NCBI GenBank assembly: GCA_028825365.1
Contig: JAPKAF010000004.1
Location: 1-53,219, forward strand
DNA length: 53,219 nt
Source of the DNA: Flavobacteriaceae bacterium
GTDB lineage: Bacteria > Bacteroidota > Bacteroidia > Flavobacteriales > Flavobacteriaceae
Direction of reading: 5' to 3'
A model generated the notes under the pieces. The model was not told where the DNA came from and ran no database searches. It was given only the letters and a program-made list of their open reading frames with translations. Positions 36,278 to 44,521 of this stretch are shown in pieces. The first letter of the stretch is position 1. The number at the start of each line of letters is the position of its first letter. Both the position numbers and the translations under genes were made by a program.

Positions 36278-38779
36278 TTAAGATCCACACATTAAACAAT
36301 CATCCCCTTGTCCATCTTTAGATTGGGCTATTAATTGCTTCATCTCATCTGGAGTCATAGGCTGTACATCTACATCTTTTGTTTCTGCAAACTTTTTAGC
36401 TGTTTTCTCTGCTGTCTTTTTTTTGCTTGCAACAACTTCTTGTTTAACCTCTACCTTTGGTTCAACAACTTCAGCTTTAGGTTCAGGATCTTTTTTAGTT
36501 TCTGTACTTGATTTGGTATCTAATGTAAATTTAATTGCATCTACTGCACTTTTAGTTCTTAAATAGTACATACCTGTTTTCAGTCCACTTTTCCAAGCAT
36601 AGAAATGCATAGATGTTAATTTAGCCATCGTAGCTCCTTCTAAAAATAGGTTCAATGATTGAGATTGATCGATAAAATATCCTCTTTCTTTAGACATGTC
36701 GATTATATCTTTCATACTCAATTCCCAAACAGTTTTATATAGCTCTTTAATATCGTCAGGAATTACATCAATGTCTTGAACAGAACCATTTGCTCTCATT
36801 ATTTCTTGCTTTAACCCTTCGTCCCATAGTCCGAGGTTTACCAAATCTTCAAGTAAGTGTTTATTAACAATAATAAATTCTCCTGATAAAACACGTCTTG
36901 TGTAAATATTTGAAGTGTATGGTTCAAAACACTCATTATTACCAAGAATTTGTGAAGTACTGGCAGTAGGCATTGGAGCTACTAATAATGAATTTCTAAC
37001 TCCATTTTTAAGGACGTCTTTTCTTAATTTATCCCAGTTCCAGTTTCCACTTAAATCTTTTTCATTAACACCCCATAAATTATGTTGGAATTCACCTTTA
37101 CTAATTGGGGAACCCTCATAACTTTGGTAAGTACCATCTTGTATAGCTTCATCCATTGACGCTTCAACTGCTCCATAATATAGCGTTTCGAAAATATCTT
37201 GATTTAATCTCTTTGCTTCTTCAGAAGTAAAAGGAAGTCGTAATTTTATAAAAGTATCCGCTAAACCTTGAACGCCTAGTCCGATAGGTCTATGTCTAAA
37301 ATTAGAGTTTTCTGCTTCTTTAACAGGGTAATAGTTTCTATCAATTACTCTATTTAAATTTTTGGTTACTCTCTTGGTAATTCTGTAAAGCTCTTGGTGA
37401 TCAAACTTGCCATCTTTAATAAACATTGGAAGTGCTATAGAAGCTAGATTACATACAGCAATTTCGTCAGGAGATGTATATTCTAGAATCTCAGTACATA
37501 AGTTTGAAGAACGAATTGTACCTAAGTTTTTTTGATTTGATTTAACATTCGCTGAATCTTTATAAAGCATATAAGGAGTCCCTGTTTCTATTTGAGATTC
37601 TAGTATTTTTTCCCAAAGTTCTCTAGCTTTAATAGTTTTTCTTCCTTTCCCTTGAGATTCATATTTTAGATATAATTTATCAAAAGCATCTGCATGTACA
37701 TCACATAATCCTGGACATTCATTTGGACACATTAAGGTCCATTCCGCGTTCTCTTCAACTCTTTTCATAAATAAATCAGGAACCCACATTGCATAAAATA
37801 AATCTCGTGCTCTCATTTCTTCTTTTCCATGATTTTTTTTCAAATCTAGAAAATCAAAAATATCTGCGTGCCAAGGCTCAATGTATATTGCGAAACTACC
37901 TTTTCTTTTTCCTCCTCCTTGATCTACATACCTTGCTGTATCATTAAAAACTTGAAGCATTGGAACGATACCGTTACTAGTTCCATTAGTTCCAGCTATG
38001 TAGCTGCCGGTTGCTCTAATATTATGAATTGATAGACCAATACCACCTGCTGACTGAGATATTTTAGCAGTTTGTTTTAATGTATCATATATTCCTTCAA
38101 TACTATCATCTTTCATCGTTAATAAAAAACAAGAAGACATTTGAGGCTTTGGAGTACCAGCGTTAAATAGTGTTGGAGTTGCATGAGTAAAATATTTTTT
38201 AGACATTAACTCATAAGTTTCTATTGCTGAATCTAAATCATTTAGATGAATTCCAATTGAAACTCTCATCAACATATGCTGAGGTCTTTCAGCTATTTCT
38301 CCATTTAATTTTAGTAAATAAGATCTTTCTAAAGTTTTAAAACCGAAGTAATCGTATCCAAAATCTCTGTTATAAATAATCGTAGAGTCTAACAGCTCTT
38401 TATTATCCATTATAACTTTGTAAACATCATCTGCTAATAGGGGTGCTTTTTTTCCTGTTCTAGGATTTACATACTTGTGTAGGTCTTCCATCACATCACT
38501 AAAAGTTTTTTTAGTGTTTTTATGTAGGTTTGATACTGAAATTCGGGCTGCTAATTTAGCAAAGTCAGGATGAGTTGTAGTCATTGTCGCCGCAACTTCT
38601 GCCGCTAAATTATCCAGCTCACTTGTTGTAACTCCATCATATAATCCTTCAATAACCCTGACCGCGACCTTAATGGGGTCAACAAGTGGATTCAAACCAT
38701 AGCAAAGCTTTCTTACGCGTGCTGTGATTTTGTCGAACATCATTGGTTCTTTCTTACCGTCTCTCTTAGATACAAACAT
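36278..38779 (-). CDS. nrdA: Ribonucleoside-diphosphate reductase, alpha subunit (class I)
   Basis: Catalytic subunit reducing ribonucleotides to deoxyribonucleotides. Of 833 residues, the first 95 are an ATP-cone ([20 protein letters not shown]) for allosteric activity control. The catalytic barrel has MSSCFLL (Cys217), [15 protein letters not shown] and the radical-path tyrosines in [10 protein letters not shown]. After about 753 comes an unusual Lys/Glu/Val-rich linker of roughly 70 residues. The mobile redox tail ends the chain in CLMCGS (Cys828, Cys831). It follows nrdB by 92 nt on the same strand. Two TTCTAGAA palindromes and a (TTAG)4 tract lie just upstream of its start. Confidence 0.96.
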   Translation of the reverse strand: MFVSKRDGKKEPMMFDKITARVRKLCYGLNPLVDPIKVAVRVIEGLYDGVTTSELDNLAAEVAATMTTTHPDFAKLAARISVSNLHKNTKKTFSDVMEDLHKYVNPRTGKKAPLLADDVYKVIMDNKELLDSTIIYNRDFGYDYFGFKTLERSYLLKLNGEIAERPQHMLMRVSIGIHLNDLDSAIETYELMSKKYFTHATPTLFNAGTPKPQMSSCFLLTMKDDSIEGIYDTLKQTAKISQSAGGIGLSIHNIRATGSYIAGTNGTSNGIVPMLQVFNDTARYVDQGGGKRKGSFAIYIEPWHADIFDFLDLKKNHGKEEMRARDLFYAMWVPDLFMKRVEENAEWTLMCPNECPGLCDVHADAFDKLYLKYESQGKGRKTIKARELWEKILESQIETGTPYMLYKDSANVKSNQKNLGTIRSSNLCTEILEYTSPDEIAVCNLASIALPMFIKDGKFDHQELYRITKRVTKNLNRVIDRNYYPVKEAENSNFRHRPIGLGVQGLADTFIKLRLPFTSEEAKRLNQDIFETLYYGAVEASMDEAIQDGTYQSYEGSPISKGEFQHNLWGVNEKDLSGNWNWDKLRKDVLKNGVRNSLLVAPMPTASTSQILGNNECFEPYTSNIYTRRVLSGEFIIVNKHLLEDLVNLGLWDEGLKQEIMRANGSVQDIDVIPDDIKELYKTVWELSMKDIIDMSKERGYFIDQSQSLNLFLEGATMAKLTSMHFYAWKSGLKTGMYYLRTKSAVDAIKFTLDTKSSTETKKDPEPKAEVVEPKVEVKQEVVASKKKTAEKTAKKFAETKDVDVQPMTPDEMKQLIAQSKDGQGDDCLMCGS

Positions 38780-38798
38780 ATAATTGTAATAGTTAATC

Positions 38799-38817
38799 TT
38801 CTAGAAATGTTCTAGAA
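38799..38817. promoter_or_regulatory. Paired 8-bp palindromes (TTCTAGAA) upstream of nrdA
   Basis: TTCTAGAA occurs at 38799-38806 and again at 38810-38817, 11 bp apart (one helical turn), 20 nt before the nrdA ATG. Each copy is a perfect palindrome and the pair is symmetric overall. A regulator site is plausible; a hairpin in the nrdB-nrdA message is the alternative. It does not resemble the NrdR box as I know it. Confidence 0.45.
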
Positions 38818-38833
38818 TTAGTTAGTTAGTTAG
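38818..38833. repeat. Tetranucleotide repeat (TTAG)4
   Basis: Four tandem TTAG units, followed by TTTA, directly next to the TTCTAGAA pair in the nrdB-nrdA gap. Such a tract can change length by slippage and would alter spacing in the leader of nrdA, though four units is short for true phase variation. Confidence 0.7.
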
Positions 38834-38871
38834 TTTAATAATTGATAAATGGAATAATTTAACTGATTATC

Positions 38872-39852
38872 TTAAAAATCAGCATCAAAACTAAATTTAT
38901 CTTTATCCTCTTCTTTGTTTAATACTCCTGCTTTTTGATATTCAGATACTCTCTTTTCAAAGAAGTTAGTTTTTCCTTGTAGAGAAATCATATCCATAAA
39001 ATCAAATGGATTTGTTGTGTTAAACTCTTTTTCACAATTAAGTTCAGACAACAGTCTATCCGTGACAAATTCGAGGTACTGTGACATTAATTTGTCATTC
39101 ATTCCAATAAGACTAATTGGTAGAGATTCCGTAATGAATTCTCTTTCAATATTTAAAGCATCAAGTAAAATCTCTCTGATTCTAGCTTTTGGCACTTTGT
39201 TATTCAAATGATGATTATGTAAGTGTACTGCAAAATCACAATGCACACCTTCGTCTCTTGAAATTAATTCATTAGAAAACGTTAATCCTGGCATTAAACC
39301 ACGTTTTTTAAGCCAGAAAATAGAGCAAAAAGCACCAGAAAAGAATATTCCCTCAACAGCTGCAAAAGCGATCAATCGCTCTGCAAAACTTGGTGAATCA
39401 ATCCATTTAAGGGCCCAGTCTGCTTTTTTCTTAATAGCAGGGAAAGTCTCAATGGCGTTAAATAGCCCGTCTTTTTCTTTCTCATCTTTTACATAAGTAT
39501 CAATAAGAAGTGAGTATGTTTCACTATGAATATTCTCCATCATTATTTGAAAACCATAGAAAAACTTTGCCTCGCTGTATTGTACTTCGTTTACAAAATT
39601 TTCTGCTAAATTTTCATTCACAATTCCGTCACTAGCAGCAAAAAATGCTAAAATATGTTTGATGAAATACTTTTCATCTTTACTTAATTTATTATTCCAG
39701 TCGGTAAGGTCTTGGTGTAAATCAATCTCTTCAGCAGTCCAAAAACTTGCTTCTGATTTTTTATACCATTCCCATATATCGTGGTGTTGAATTGGAAAAA
39801 TTACAAATCTTGATTTATTTTCTTCCAAAAGTGGTTCTCCTGCATTTGACAT
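38872..39852 (-). CDS. nrdB: Ribonucleoside-diphosphate reductase, beta subunit (class I)
   Basis: The small subunit that makes and stores the radical used by NrdA. The 326 residues carry the class I ligands: Asp44 in [10 protein letters not shown], Glu and His in [10 protein letters not shown] (Glu106, His109), and further Glu/His ligands later (in the AAVEG and SRDEGVH stretches). Tyr113 is present at the radical position, so by sequence it is a tyrosyl-radical (Ia-like) enzyme rather than a Mn/Fe class Ic. It is the first gene of the nrdB-nrdA unit. The 260-nt AT-rich region upstream should hold the promoter, but no consensus box stands out there. Confidence 0.95.
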   Translation of the reverse strand: MSNAGEPLLEENKSRFVIFPIQHHDIWEWYKKSEASFWTAEEIDLHQDLTDWNNKLSKDEKYFIKHILAFFAASDGIVNENLAENFVNEVQYSEAKFFYGFQIMMENIHSETYSLLIDTYVKDEKEKDGLFNAIETFPAIKKKADWALKWIDSPSFAERLIAFAAVEGIFFSGAFCSIFWLKKRGLMPGLTFSNELISRDEGVHCDFAVHLHNHHLNNKVPKARIREILLDALNIEREFITESLPISLIGMNDKLMSQYLEFVTDRLLSELNCEKEFNTTNPFDFMDMISLQGKTNFFEKRVSEYQKAGVLNKEEDKDKFSFDADF

Positions 39853-40113
39853 ATTGAATATAATTATTTAAAAATTAGCGTTAAAATTGATATAACTTGG
39901 GACTAACAAATATTCAAAATTGTTATCGAAAATGAAAGTCATTTTTATTAACATTGTGTACAAGTTTTTAACAAAACGAGAATTATTGGTTAAAAAAAAA
40001 TGAGAAAATATTAATTATAAATAACTGATTATTAAGTATTTAAAAAATAATAAAAAAAATTCCTTTCAAGAAGTATAAAAATATAAATTAAAAAAGTTAA
40101 AAAAAATACAATT
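39853..40113. other. AT-rich intergenic gap upstream of nrdB
   Basis: A 261-nt gap, the longest in the window without a gene. It is made mostly of A- and T-runs. It must hold the nrdB promoter and the 3' end of the DUF3109 transcript. I find no strong hairpin, no perfect TAnnTTTG box on the minus strand and no open reading frame of note. A small imperfect dyad (TTGTGTACAA, about 39953-39962) is the only feature that stands out. Confidence 0.5.
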
Positions 40114-40683
40114 CTATTTTTTAAAATTTTTTGCAGTTAATTCTAATTCCAAATACCACTCTTTTCCAAATTTTCGAATTAAGGCATCCTTCACGAATTT
40201 ATAGACAGGAACTTTAAGCTCTTTTCCTAAAATGCAGGCATCATCACAAATATCCCATTTATCATAATTTACCGATGTAAACTCACTAAAATCTTTAGTT
40301 CTTACCGGGTATAAATGACAAGATATTGGCTTTCTCCATGGAATAAGGCCTTCTTTGTAAGCTTTTTCAAAACTACAAAGTGCCATTTTATTTTTATCAA
40401 AAGTTAAATAAACACATTCCTTACCGTTAACAAGTGGGGTTTCTAAATCTCCAGATGGGGTTGTGATAAACTGTCCTTGTTGGTTTATTTCATTAATAGA
40501 AGTATCACTCAAATAGTGTTTTATAATTGGAAAAAACTTTTTTATTTTGTCCACTTCTTTTGCTTCCAAAGGAGCTCCAGCATCTCCTTCAACACAACAA
40601 GCACCTTTACAAGCACCAAGGTTACAGACAAAGTCATTTTCTATAATTGACTCGGATATTAAAGTATTTTTAATTTGAAACAT
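40114..40683 (-). CDS. DUF3109 family Cys-rich protein
   Basis: A 189-residue cytoplasmic protein of unknown function. The N-terminal part has a tight cysteine cluster, CNLGACKGACC (Cys20, 25, 29, 30). Further cysteines lie in ECVYLTF, CSFEKAY, SCHLYPVR and DICDDACILGK, spaced as in the family often described as a zinc- or iron-chelating (Fe-S-like) domain. All the expected cysteines appear intact. It is a single gene on the minus strand. A -7 box (TATATTTG) lies only 4 nt before the ATG, suggesting a leaderless message. Confidence 0.85.
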   Translation of the reverse strand: MFQIKNTLISESIIENDFVCNLGACKGACCVEGDAGAPLEAKEVDKIKKFFPIIKHYLSDTSINEINQQGQFITTPSGDLETPLVNGKECVYLTFDKNKMALCSFEKAYKEGLIPWRKPISCHLYPVRTKDFSEFTSVNYDKWDICDDACILGKELKVPVYKFVKDALIRKFGKEWYLELELTAKNFKK

Positions 40684-40687
40684 AGGG

Positions 40688-40695
40688 CAAATATA
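40688..40695 (-). promoter_or_regulatory. -7 box (TATATTTG) abutting the DUF3109 start
   Basis: Exact TAnnTTTG match on the minus strand; its G is 4 nt before the start codon, so the predicted message begins at or near the ATG. No -33 TTG is seen. Confidence 0.45.
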
Positions 40696-40723
40696 TAAAT
40701 AACAAAAAATATAAAAATAATCA

Positions 40724-40753
40724 TTGTAATTATAGATAAATATCTGAAATTTG
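40724..40753 (+). promoter_or_regulatory. Promoter for the marC operon
   Basis: TTG at 40724-40726, 19-bp spacer, then GAAATTTG at 40746-40753 (one mismatch to TAnnTTTG), 20 nt before the ATG. Confidence 0.55.
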
Positions 40754-40773
40754 CAAAAAAAAAATTACTTAAA

Positions 40774-41352
40774 ATGAATTTTAATTTTAAAGAAATATTT
40801 ACAGCATTTATGATTTTGTTTGCTGTTATTGATATAGTAGGAAACATTCCTATAATTATTGATTTAAGAAAAAAAGTTGGACATATTCAAAGTGAAAAAG
40901 CATCACTAATCGCCGGAGTGATAATGATTTTATTTTTATTTATTGGTGAAAATATTTTATCTTTAATTGGTATAGATGTTAACTCATTTGCTGTTGCGGG
41001 AGCTTTTGTTTTATTCTTTATTGCGCTAGAAATGATTTTAGGTATTACCCTTTATAAAGATGAAGGAAATACAATGTTAACAGCATCCGTTTTTCCTCTA
41101 GCTTTCCCATTAATTGCCGGACCTGGAAGTTTAACAACACTACTGTCTATTAAATCAGAGTTTTCAACCCCAAATATCATTGTAGCAATTATTGTTAATG
41201 TGCTTGTTATTTATTTAGTTTTAAAAACATCTGGGAAAATTGAAAAAATCATAGGAAGTAATGGAATTCAAATAATAAGAAAAGTATTCGGAGTAGTTTT
41301 ACTAGCTATCGCTGTAAAGCTATTTATGTCTAACATAAAAGAATTAATTTAA
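40774..41352 (+). CDS. MarC family integral membrane protein
   Basis: A 192-residue inner-membrane protein with about six helices (roughly 8-26, 42-62, 66-85, 104-124, 133-150 and 168-185). The family stretches AVIDIVGNIPIIIDL near the N-terminus and FPLAFPLIAGPGSLTT midway are present. MarC proteins were once linked to multiple antibiotic resistance, but that role was not supported later and the function is open. A small membrane-protein gene starts 1 nt after its stop, so the two form an operon. Confidence 0.9.
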   Translation: MNFNFKEIFTAFMILFAVIDIVGNIPIIIDLRKKVGHIQSEKASLIAGVIMILFLFIGENILSLIGIDVNSFAVAGAFVLFFIALEMILGITLYKDEGNTMLTASVFPLAFPLIAGPGSLTTLLSIKSEFSTPNIIVAIIVNVLVIYLVLKTSGKIEKIIGSNGIQIIRKVFGVVLLAIAVKLFMSNIKELI

Positions 41353-41353
41353 G

Positions 41354-41554
41354 ATGATCAAACTAAGCTATGTGATTTCAGTCATTGCCTTTTTAATTGT
41401 AATTTATAATCTCACAATTGTAAATTGGGAAGACCCTTTTTCAGGAGATAGTATAATAGCGCTGATCGCTATTATGTGTGGCGTATGTTGCGTCATGATT
41501 ATGACAATTTTAAGAACTTCAAAAAAAATACAAAAATTGGCAGGTAGAAATTAA
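41354..41554 (+). CDS. Small two-helix membrane protein downstream of marC
   Basis: A 66-residue protein I cannot assign to a family. It has an N-terminal helix (about 3-21) and a second one (about 34-52, with IIALIAIMCGVCCVMIM), joined by a short loop NWEDPFSGDS, and a basic C-terminus. It starts 1 nt after marC, so it is probably co-translated. Its stop codon interlocks with that of the convergent dCMP deaminase: the sequence TTAA at 41551-41554 supplies TAA on both strands. Confidence 0.65.
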   Translation: MIKLSYVISVIAFLIVIYNLTIVNWEDPFSGDSIIALIAIMCGVCCVMIMTILRTSKKIQKLAGRN

Positions 41555-41973
41555 GTTATATCAGGAATATGAGTTAACTCGATTCCAGCTTTTTCTAAAA
41601 AATCAAGCCCAGACTTATCTTTATAGGCCTTATTAAAAACTACTCTTTTAATTTTAGCTTGATGAATTAATTTACTACACTCCTTACAAGGAGAAAGTGA
41701 AATGTAAAGAGTAGCTCCATCAGATGATTGAGTAGAAGAAGCAATTTTAGTTATAGCATTAGCTTCAGCATGTAAAACATACCATTTTGTATAACCATCT
41801 TCATCTTCACAATAATTTTCTAAACCAGATGGAGTACCATTATAACCATCTGATATTATCATGTTATTTTTAACAATAAGTGCTCCAACTTTTTTGCGCT
41901 CACAGTAAGAGAGTTTCCCCCATTCTGCAGCCATTTTTAAGTAAGCTATATCGTATTTAAGTTTTTTTTCCAA
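41551..41973 (-). CDS. dCMP deaminase family protein
   Basis: A 140-residue zinc-dependent deaminase that should convert dCMP to dUMP, feeding dTMP synthesis. The zinc site is complete: HAEANAI (His69, Glu71) and PCKEC (Cys96, Cys99). The family region GYNGTPSGLENYCE precedes it, which separates dCMP deaminases (and ComEB) from cytidine and tRNA deaminases. It lies 8 nt after dsbD on the minus strand and is probably read from the same message. Together with nrdA/B and dgt it makes three nucleotide-pool functions in 12 kb. Confidence 0.9.
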   Translation of the reverse strand: MEKKLKYDIAYLKMAAEWGKLSYCERKKVGALIVKNNMIISDGYNGTPSGLENYCEDEDGYTKWYVLHAEANAITKIASSTQSSDGATLYISLSPCKECSKLIHQAKIKRVVFNKAYKDKSGLDFLEKAGIELTHIPDIT

Positions 41974-41981
41974 GAGATGAT

Positions 41982-44099
41982 TTAATTTATATTAAACTTA
42001 ATACTTTTTGAGTTAAAAGATTCTAAACCAGCTTTAAGAAAAGACAAATAATCTTCTTCACTTGGAGTGTATCCAACTGGTGAGGCTATAATTTCATTTC
42101 CTTGAGGATTTAAAAGTACGTAGTAAGGTTGAGAATTAGTTTGAAAAAATTCAGTTTGAAAGTGAGCCCACTTGTGGCCGTAATTCTTTAGTTTTCTAAA
42201 CCCATCTCCCGTACTTCTTTTTACTAACACCTGCTCTTCTTTGGGTAGTGTTTTTTTATCATCTACGTATAGTGATATCAAAACATATTCATTTCTTATA
42301 ATTTTATCTATACTACTTAAAGGCCATATATGTTCTTCCATTTTTCTACAATTAACACACGCAAAACCAGTAAAGTCTAATAAGATTGGTTTATTCACTT
42401 TTTTAGCATGTTCAATTCCTGATTTTAGATCCTTGAAGCAATCTAAATTATTAGGACAATCATTTGGATACAAAATACTATACCCTACAGGAGGTGCTAA
42501 CCCACTAAGTAGTGACAATGGTTTAAATGTGGATGTTTCACTATTGTAAGTAAAACCTGAGGCCAGGTATATAGAAAAAGAAAAGGCCAAAACAATACTA
42601 CAAATTCTAATAAAAGAAAACTTACCTACTTTTTGATCGTGTGGGAATTTAATTACACCAAGTAAATAAAGTGTCAAACATGCAGAAATAACAAACCATA
42701 AAAACAAGAAAACTTCAATTTTCAATAAATTCCAATGAGCTACTAAATCGGCATTGGATAAGAATTTAAGGGCAAGGGCAAGCTCAACAAAACCTAACAC
42801 AACTTTGATTGTATTTAACCAGGATCCAGATTTAGGTAAATTACTTAATACTTTAGGGAACATTGCAAATAATGCAAACGGTAAACCTAGAGCAACTCCA
42901 AAACCACCCATTCCCGCAGTCAACTGCCAAGCTCCTCCATCACTAGTTATAGAACTAGCGAGCAAAGATCCTAGAATTGGACCAGTACAAGAAAACGAAA
43001 CAACAGCAAGGGTTAAGGCCATAAAGAACACTCCTAATACCCCTCCAAATGTTTCTCCTTTTGTAGAATTATTTACCCAGCTTGATGGAAGTGTTAATTC
43101 ATAATATCCAAAAAATGAAAATGCAAAAAATATAAATATTAAAAAGAAAATTATATTTAAAGTAACGTTAGTTGATATTTCATTTAGAATATCTGGATTT
43201 ACAGAATCTAGCAAATGAAACGGAACACTTAAAAGTAGGTACACTAGAACAATAAAGAATCCATAAAGTAAAGCGCTGTAGACTCCTTTTTTGTCATTTT
43301 GTTTAGTAAAAAAACTAACTGTTAAAGGTATCATTGGAAAGACACAAGGGGTCAATAAAGCTAATAAACCTCCTATAAAACCTAGTCCAAAAATACTAAA
43401 TAACGTCTTATTATTTTTTGGTGTCGATGCGGAAACCTCAGATTCTGATTTGTTTGTGTAAGCAATTACCTCTTCTGGCTTGTAGCCATATAATAAAATG
43501 TTTGAGTCTTCTAATAATTCAAGACTTGAATTGTTGCTTTTATTAGTTTTAGTAGATGCAACCAAACTACCTAATTCAAACAGGAAATCAATATCAGTTG
43601 GAGGCAAACACCTAGTGTCGTCACAAGTCATAAAAGTTAAATAACCAGAGACAGGGGAAGCGTCACCAATTAAGTTTACTTTTTGAGTAAATTTTGCCTT
43701 AGAATAAAATTTTGATACAATCATTTCAAACACAGGGTCCTGTTCGGTTACCTTGTTAGTTTGATCTTCAACAACATCACCAATGAGTTCAACATTTGCA
43801 TTTTTATCAAATTCAAAAGAAGTAGGAATCGGACCAAAACCATCAATGTATTGAGAATAAACAGACCATTTGTAATCTATCTTAGCCGTGAATACAAGGT
43901 CGTACTCAGTTTCTGATATTTTAACAGTTTCGAATTCCCAAGTTACAGGCTCTAATATTTGATCGTCAATAATATCTAAAGAAAGAGGCGTGTCTATTAA
44001 AATATCTGATTTAGCAATATTATTTACAGCAGAAAAAGTTACTGTGTTAAAGCATAAAAAAGTAAAAAATAAAAATATGTTTTTATATAAAAATTTCAT
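41982..44099 (-). CDS. dsbD: Thiol:disulfide interchange protein DsbD
   Basis: Carries electrons from cytoplasmic thioredoxin across the inner membrane to periplasmic thiol proteins. From the ATG at 44099 the product is 705 residues; an upstream TTG adds nothing to the signal peptide. The order is signal peptide (1-24), a periplasmic DsbD-N domain with TCDDTRCLPP (Cys159, Cys164), eight or so membrane helices with TPCVFPM (Cys252) and FSCTGPI (Cys371), and a C-terminal thioredoxin domain with FACVNCRKMEE (Cys581, Cys584). All three redox cysteine pairs are present. It precedes the dCMP deaminase by 8 nt. Confidence 0.93.
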   Translation of the reverse strand: MKFLYKNIFLFFTFLCFNTVTFSAVNNIAKSDILIDTPLSLDIIDDQILEPVTWEFETVKISETEYDLVFTAKIDYKWSVYSQYIDGFGPIPTSFEFDKNANVELIGDVVEDQTNKVTEQDPVFEMIVSKFYSKAKFTQKVNLIGDASPVSGYLTFMTCDDTRCLPPTDIDFLFELGSLVASTKTNKSNNSSLELLEDSNILLYGYKPEEVIAYTNKSESEVSASTPKNNKTLFSIFGLGFIGGLLALLTPCVFPMIPLTVSFFTKQNDKKGVYSALLYGFFIVLVYLLLSVPFHLLDSVNPDILNEISTNVTLNIIFFLIFIFFAFSFFGYYELTLPSSWVNNSTKGETFGGVLGVFFMALTLAVVSFSCTGPILGSLLASSITSDGGAWQLTAGMGGFGVALGLPFALFAMFPKVLSNLPKSGSWLNTIKVVLGFVELALALKFLSNADLVAHWNLLKIEVFLFLWFVISACLTLYLLGVIKFPHDQKVGKFSFIRICSIVLAFSFSIYLASGFTYNSETSTFKPLSLLSGLAPPVGYSILYPNDCPNNLDCFKDLKSGIEHAKKVNKPILLDFTGFACVNCRKMEEHIWPLSSIDKIIRNEYVLISLYVDDKKTLPKEEQVLVKRSTGDGFRKLKNYGHKWAHFQTEFFQTNSQPYYVLLNPQGNEIIASPVGYTPSEEDYLSFLKAGLESFNSKSIKFNIN

Positions 44100-44169
44100 G
44101 TAATTTTTTGTAATTGAATACAAATAAATGTAAAAATTATTGACTAACTCTTAATAAAGTTATAAATAA

Positions 44170-44499
44170 TCAAAAAAGCAGCTGCTTTTTACTTTTAGAT
44201 TTCCATTTGGCTTGGTATTTATTATCTACAAAAAACACATTTAGATCTGACTGGTATTTTTCATCTACAAAGAAAATTTTAAAATCTGCTTGATAATTTT
44301 GTTCTGTAAAATACCACAAACCAGAATTGCCCTTTACTTCATACTTATTTTTTAATTTGTAAACCAATAAATCAGCTTGGTATTCATAGTCAACTACATA
44401 AACCTTAATGTCTGATTGATAAGAGTAATCAACAGAATAAAAAGTTTGAGAAAATAGTGCAAATGAGGAGCTTAAAAATAGTATTATGAATAGTCTCAT
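44170..44499 (-). CDS. DUF6150-like secreted YQ-repeat protein
   Basis: A 109-residue exported protein: signal peptide (1-18, ending LFSQ), then about six degenerate repeats of 12-14 residues built on a hydrophobic-Val-Asp-x-x-Tyr-Gln-Ala/Ser-Asp core (for example IKVYVVDYEYQAD and LNVFFVDNKYQAK). The repeats alternate like short beta strands and suggest a small beta-solenoid or sheet. The C-terminus is basic. The function is unknown. It lies 22 nt downstream of the AraC-hydrolase fusion gene, so it may share that message, and 70 nt upstream of dsbD. Confidence 0.75.
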   Translation of the reverse strand: MRLFIILFLSSSFALFSQTFYSVDYSYQSDIKVYVVDYEYQADLLVYKLKNKYEVKGNSGLWYFTEQNYQADFKIFFVDEKYQSDLNVFFVDNKYQAKWKSKSKKQLLF

Positions 44500-44521
44500 A
44501 CCTAAATATAATAAATAAAAA

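Noticed and set aside
39930-39965. DnaA-box or NrdR-box-like site (TTGTGTACAA) upstream of nrdB
   Set aside because: It has at least two mismatches to the DnaA box and does not fit the NrdR pattern; in such AT-rich DNA it is not significant.
40659-40847. 62-codon minus-strand frame upstream of DUF3109
   Set aside because: It overlaps the marC promoter and start, and its hydrophobic composition simply reflects AT-rich DNA.
44100-44123. Longer DsbD from TTG at 44123
   Set aside because: The ATG at 44099 begins the signal peptide correctly, and the extra eight residues add nothing.
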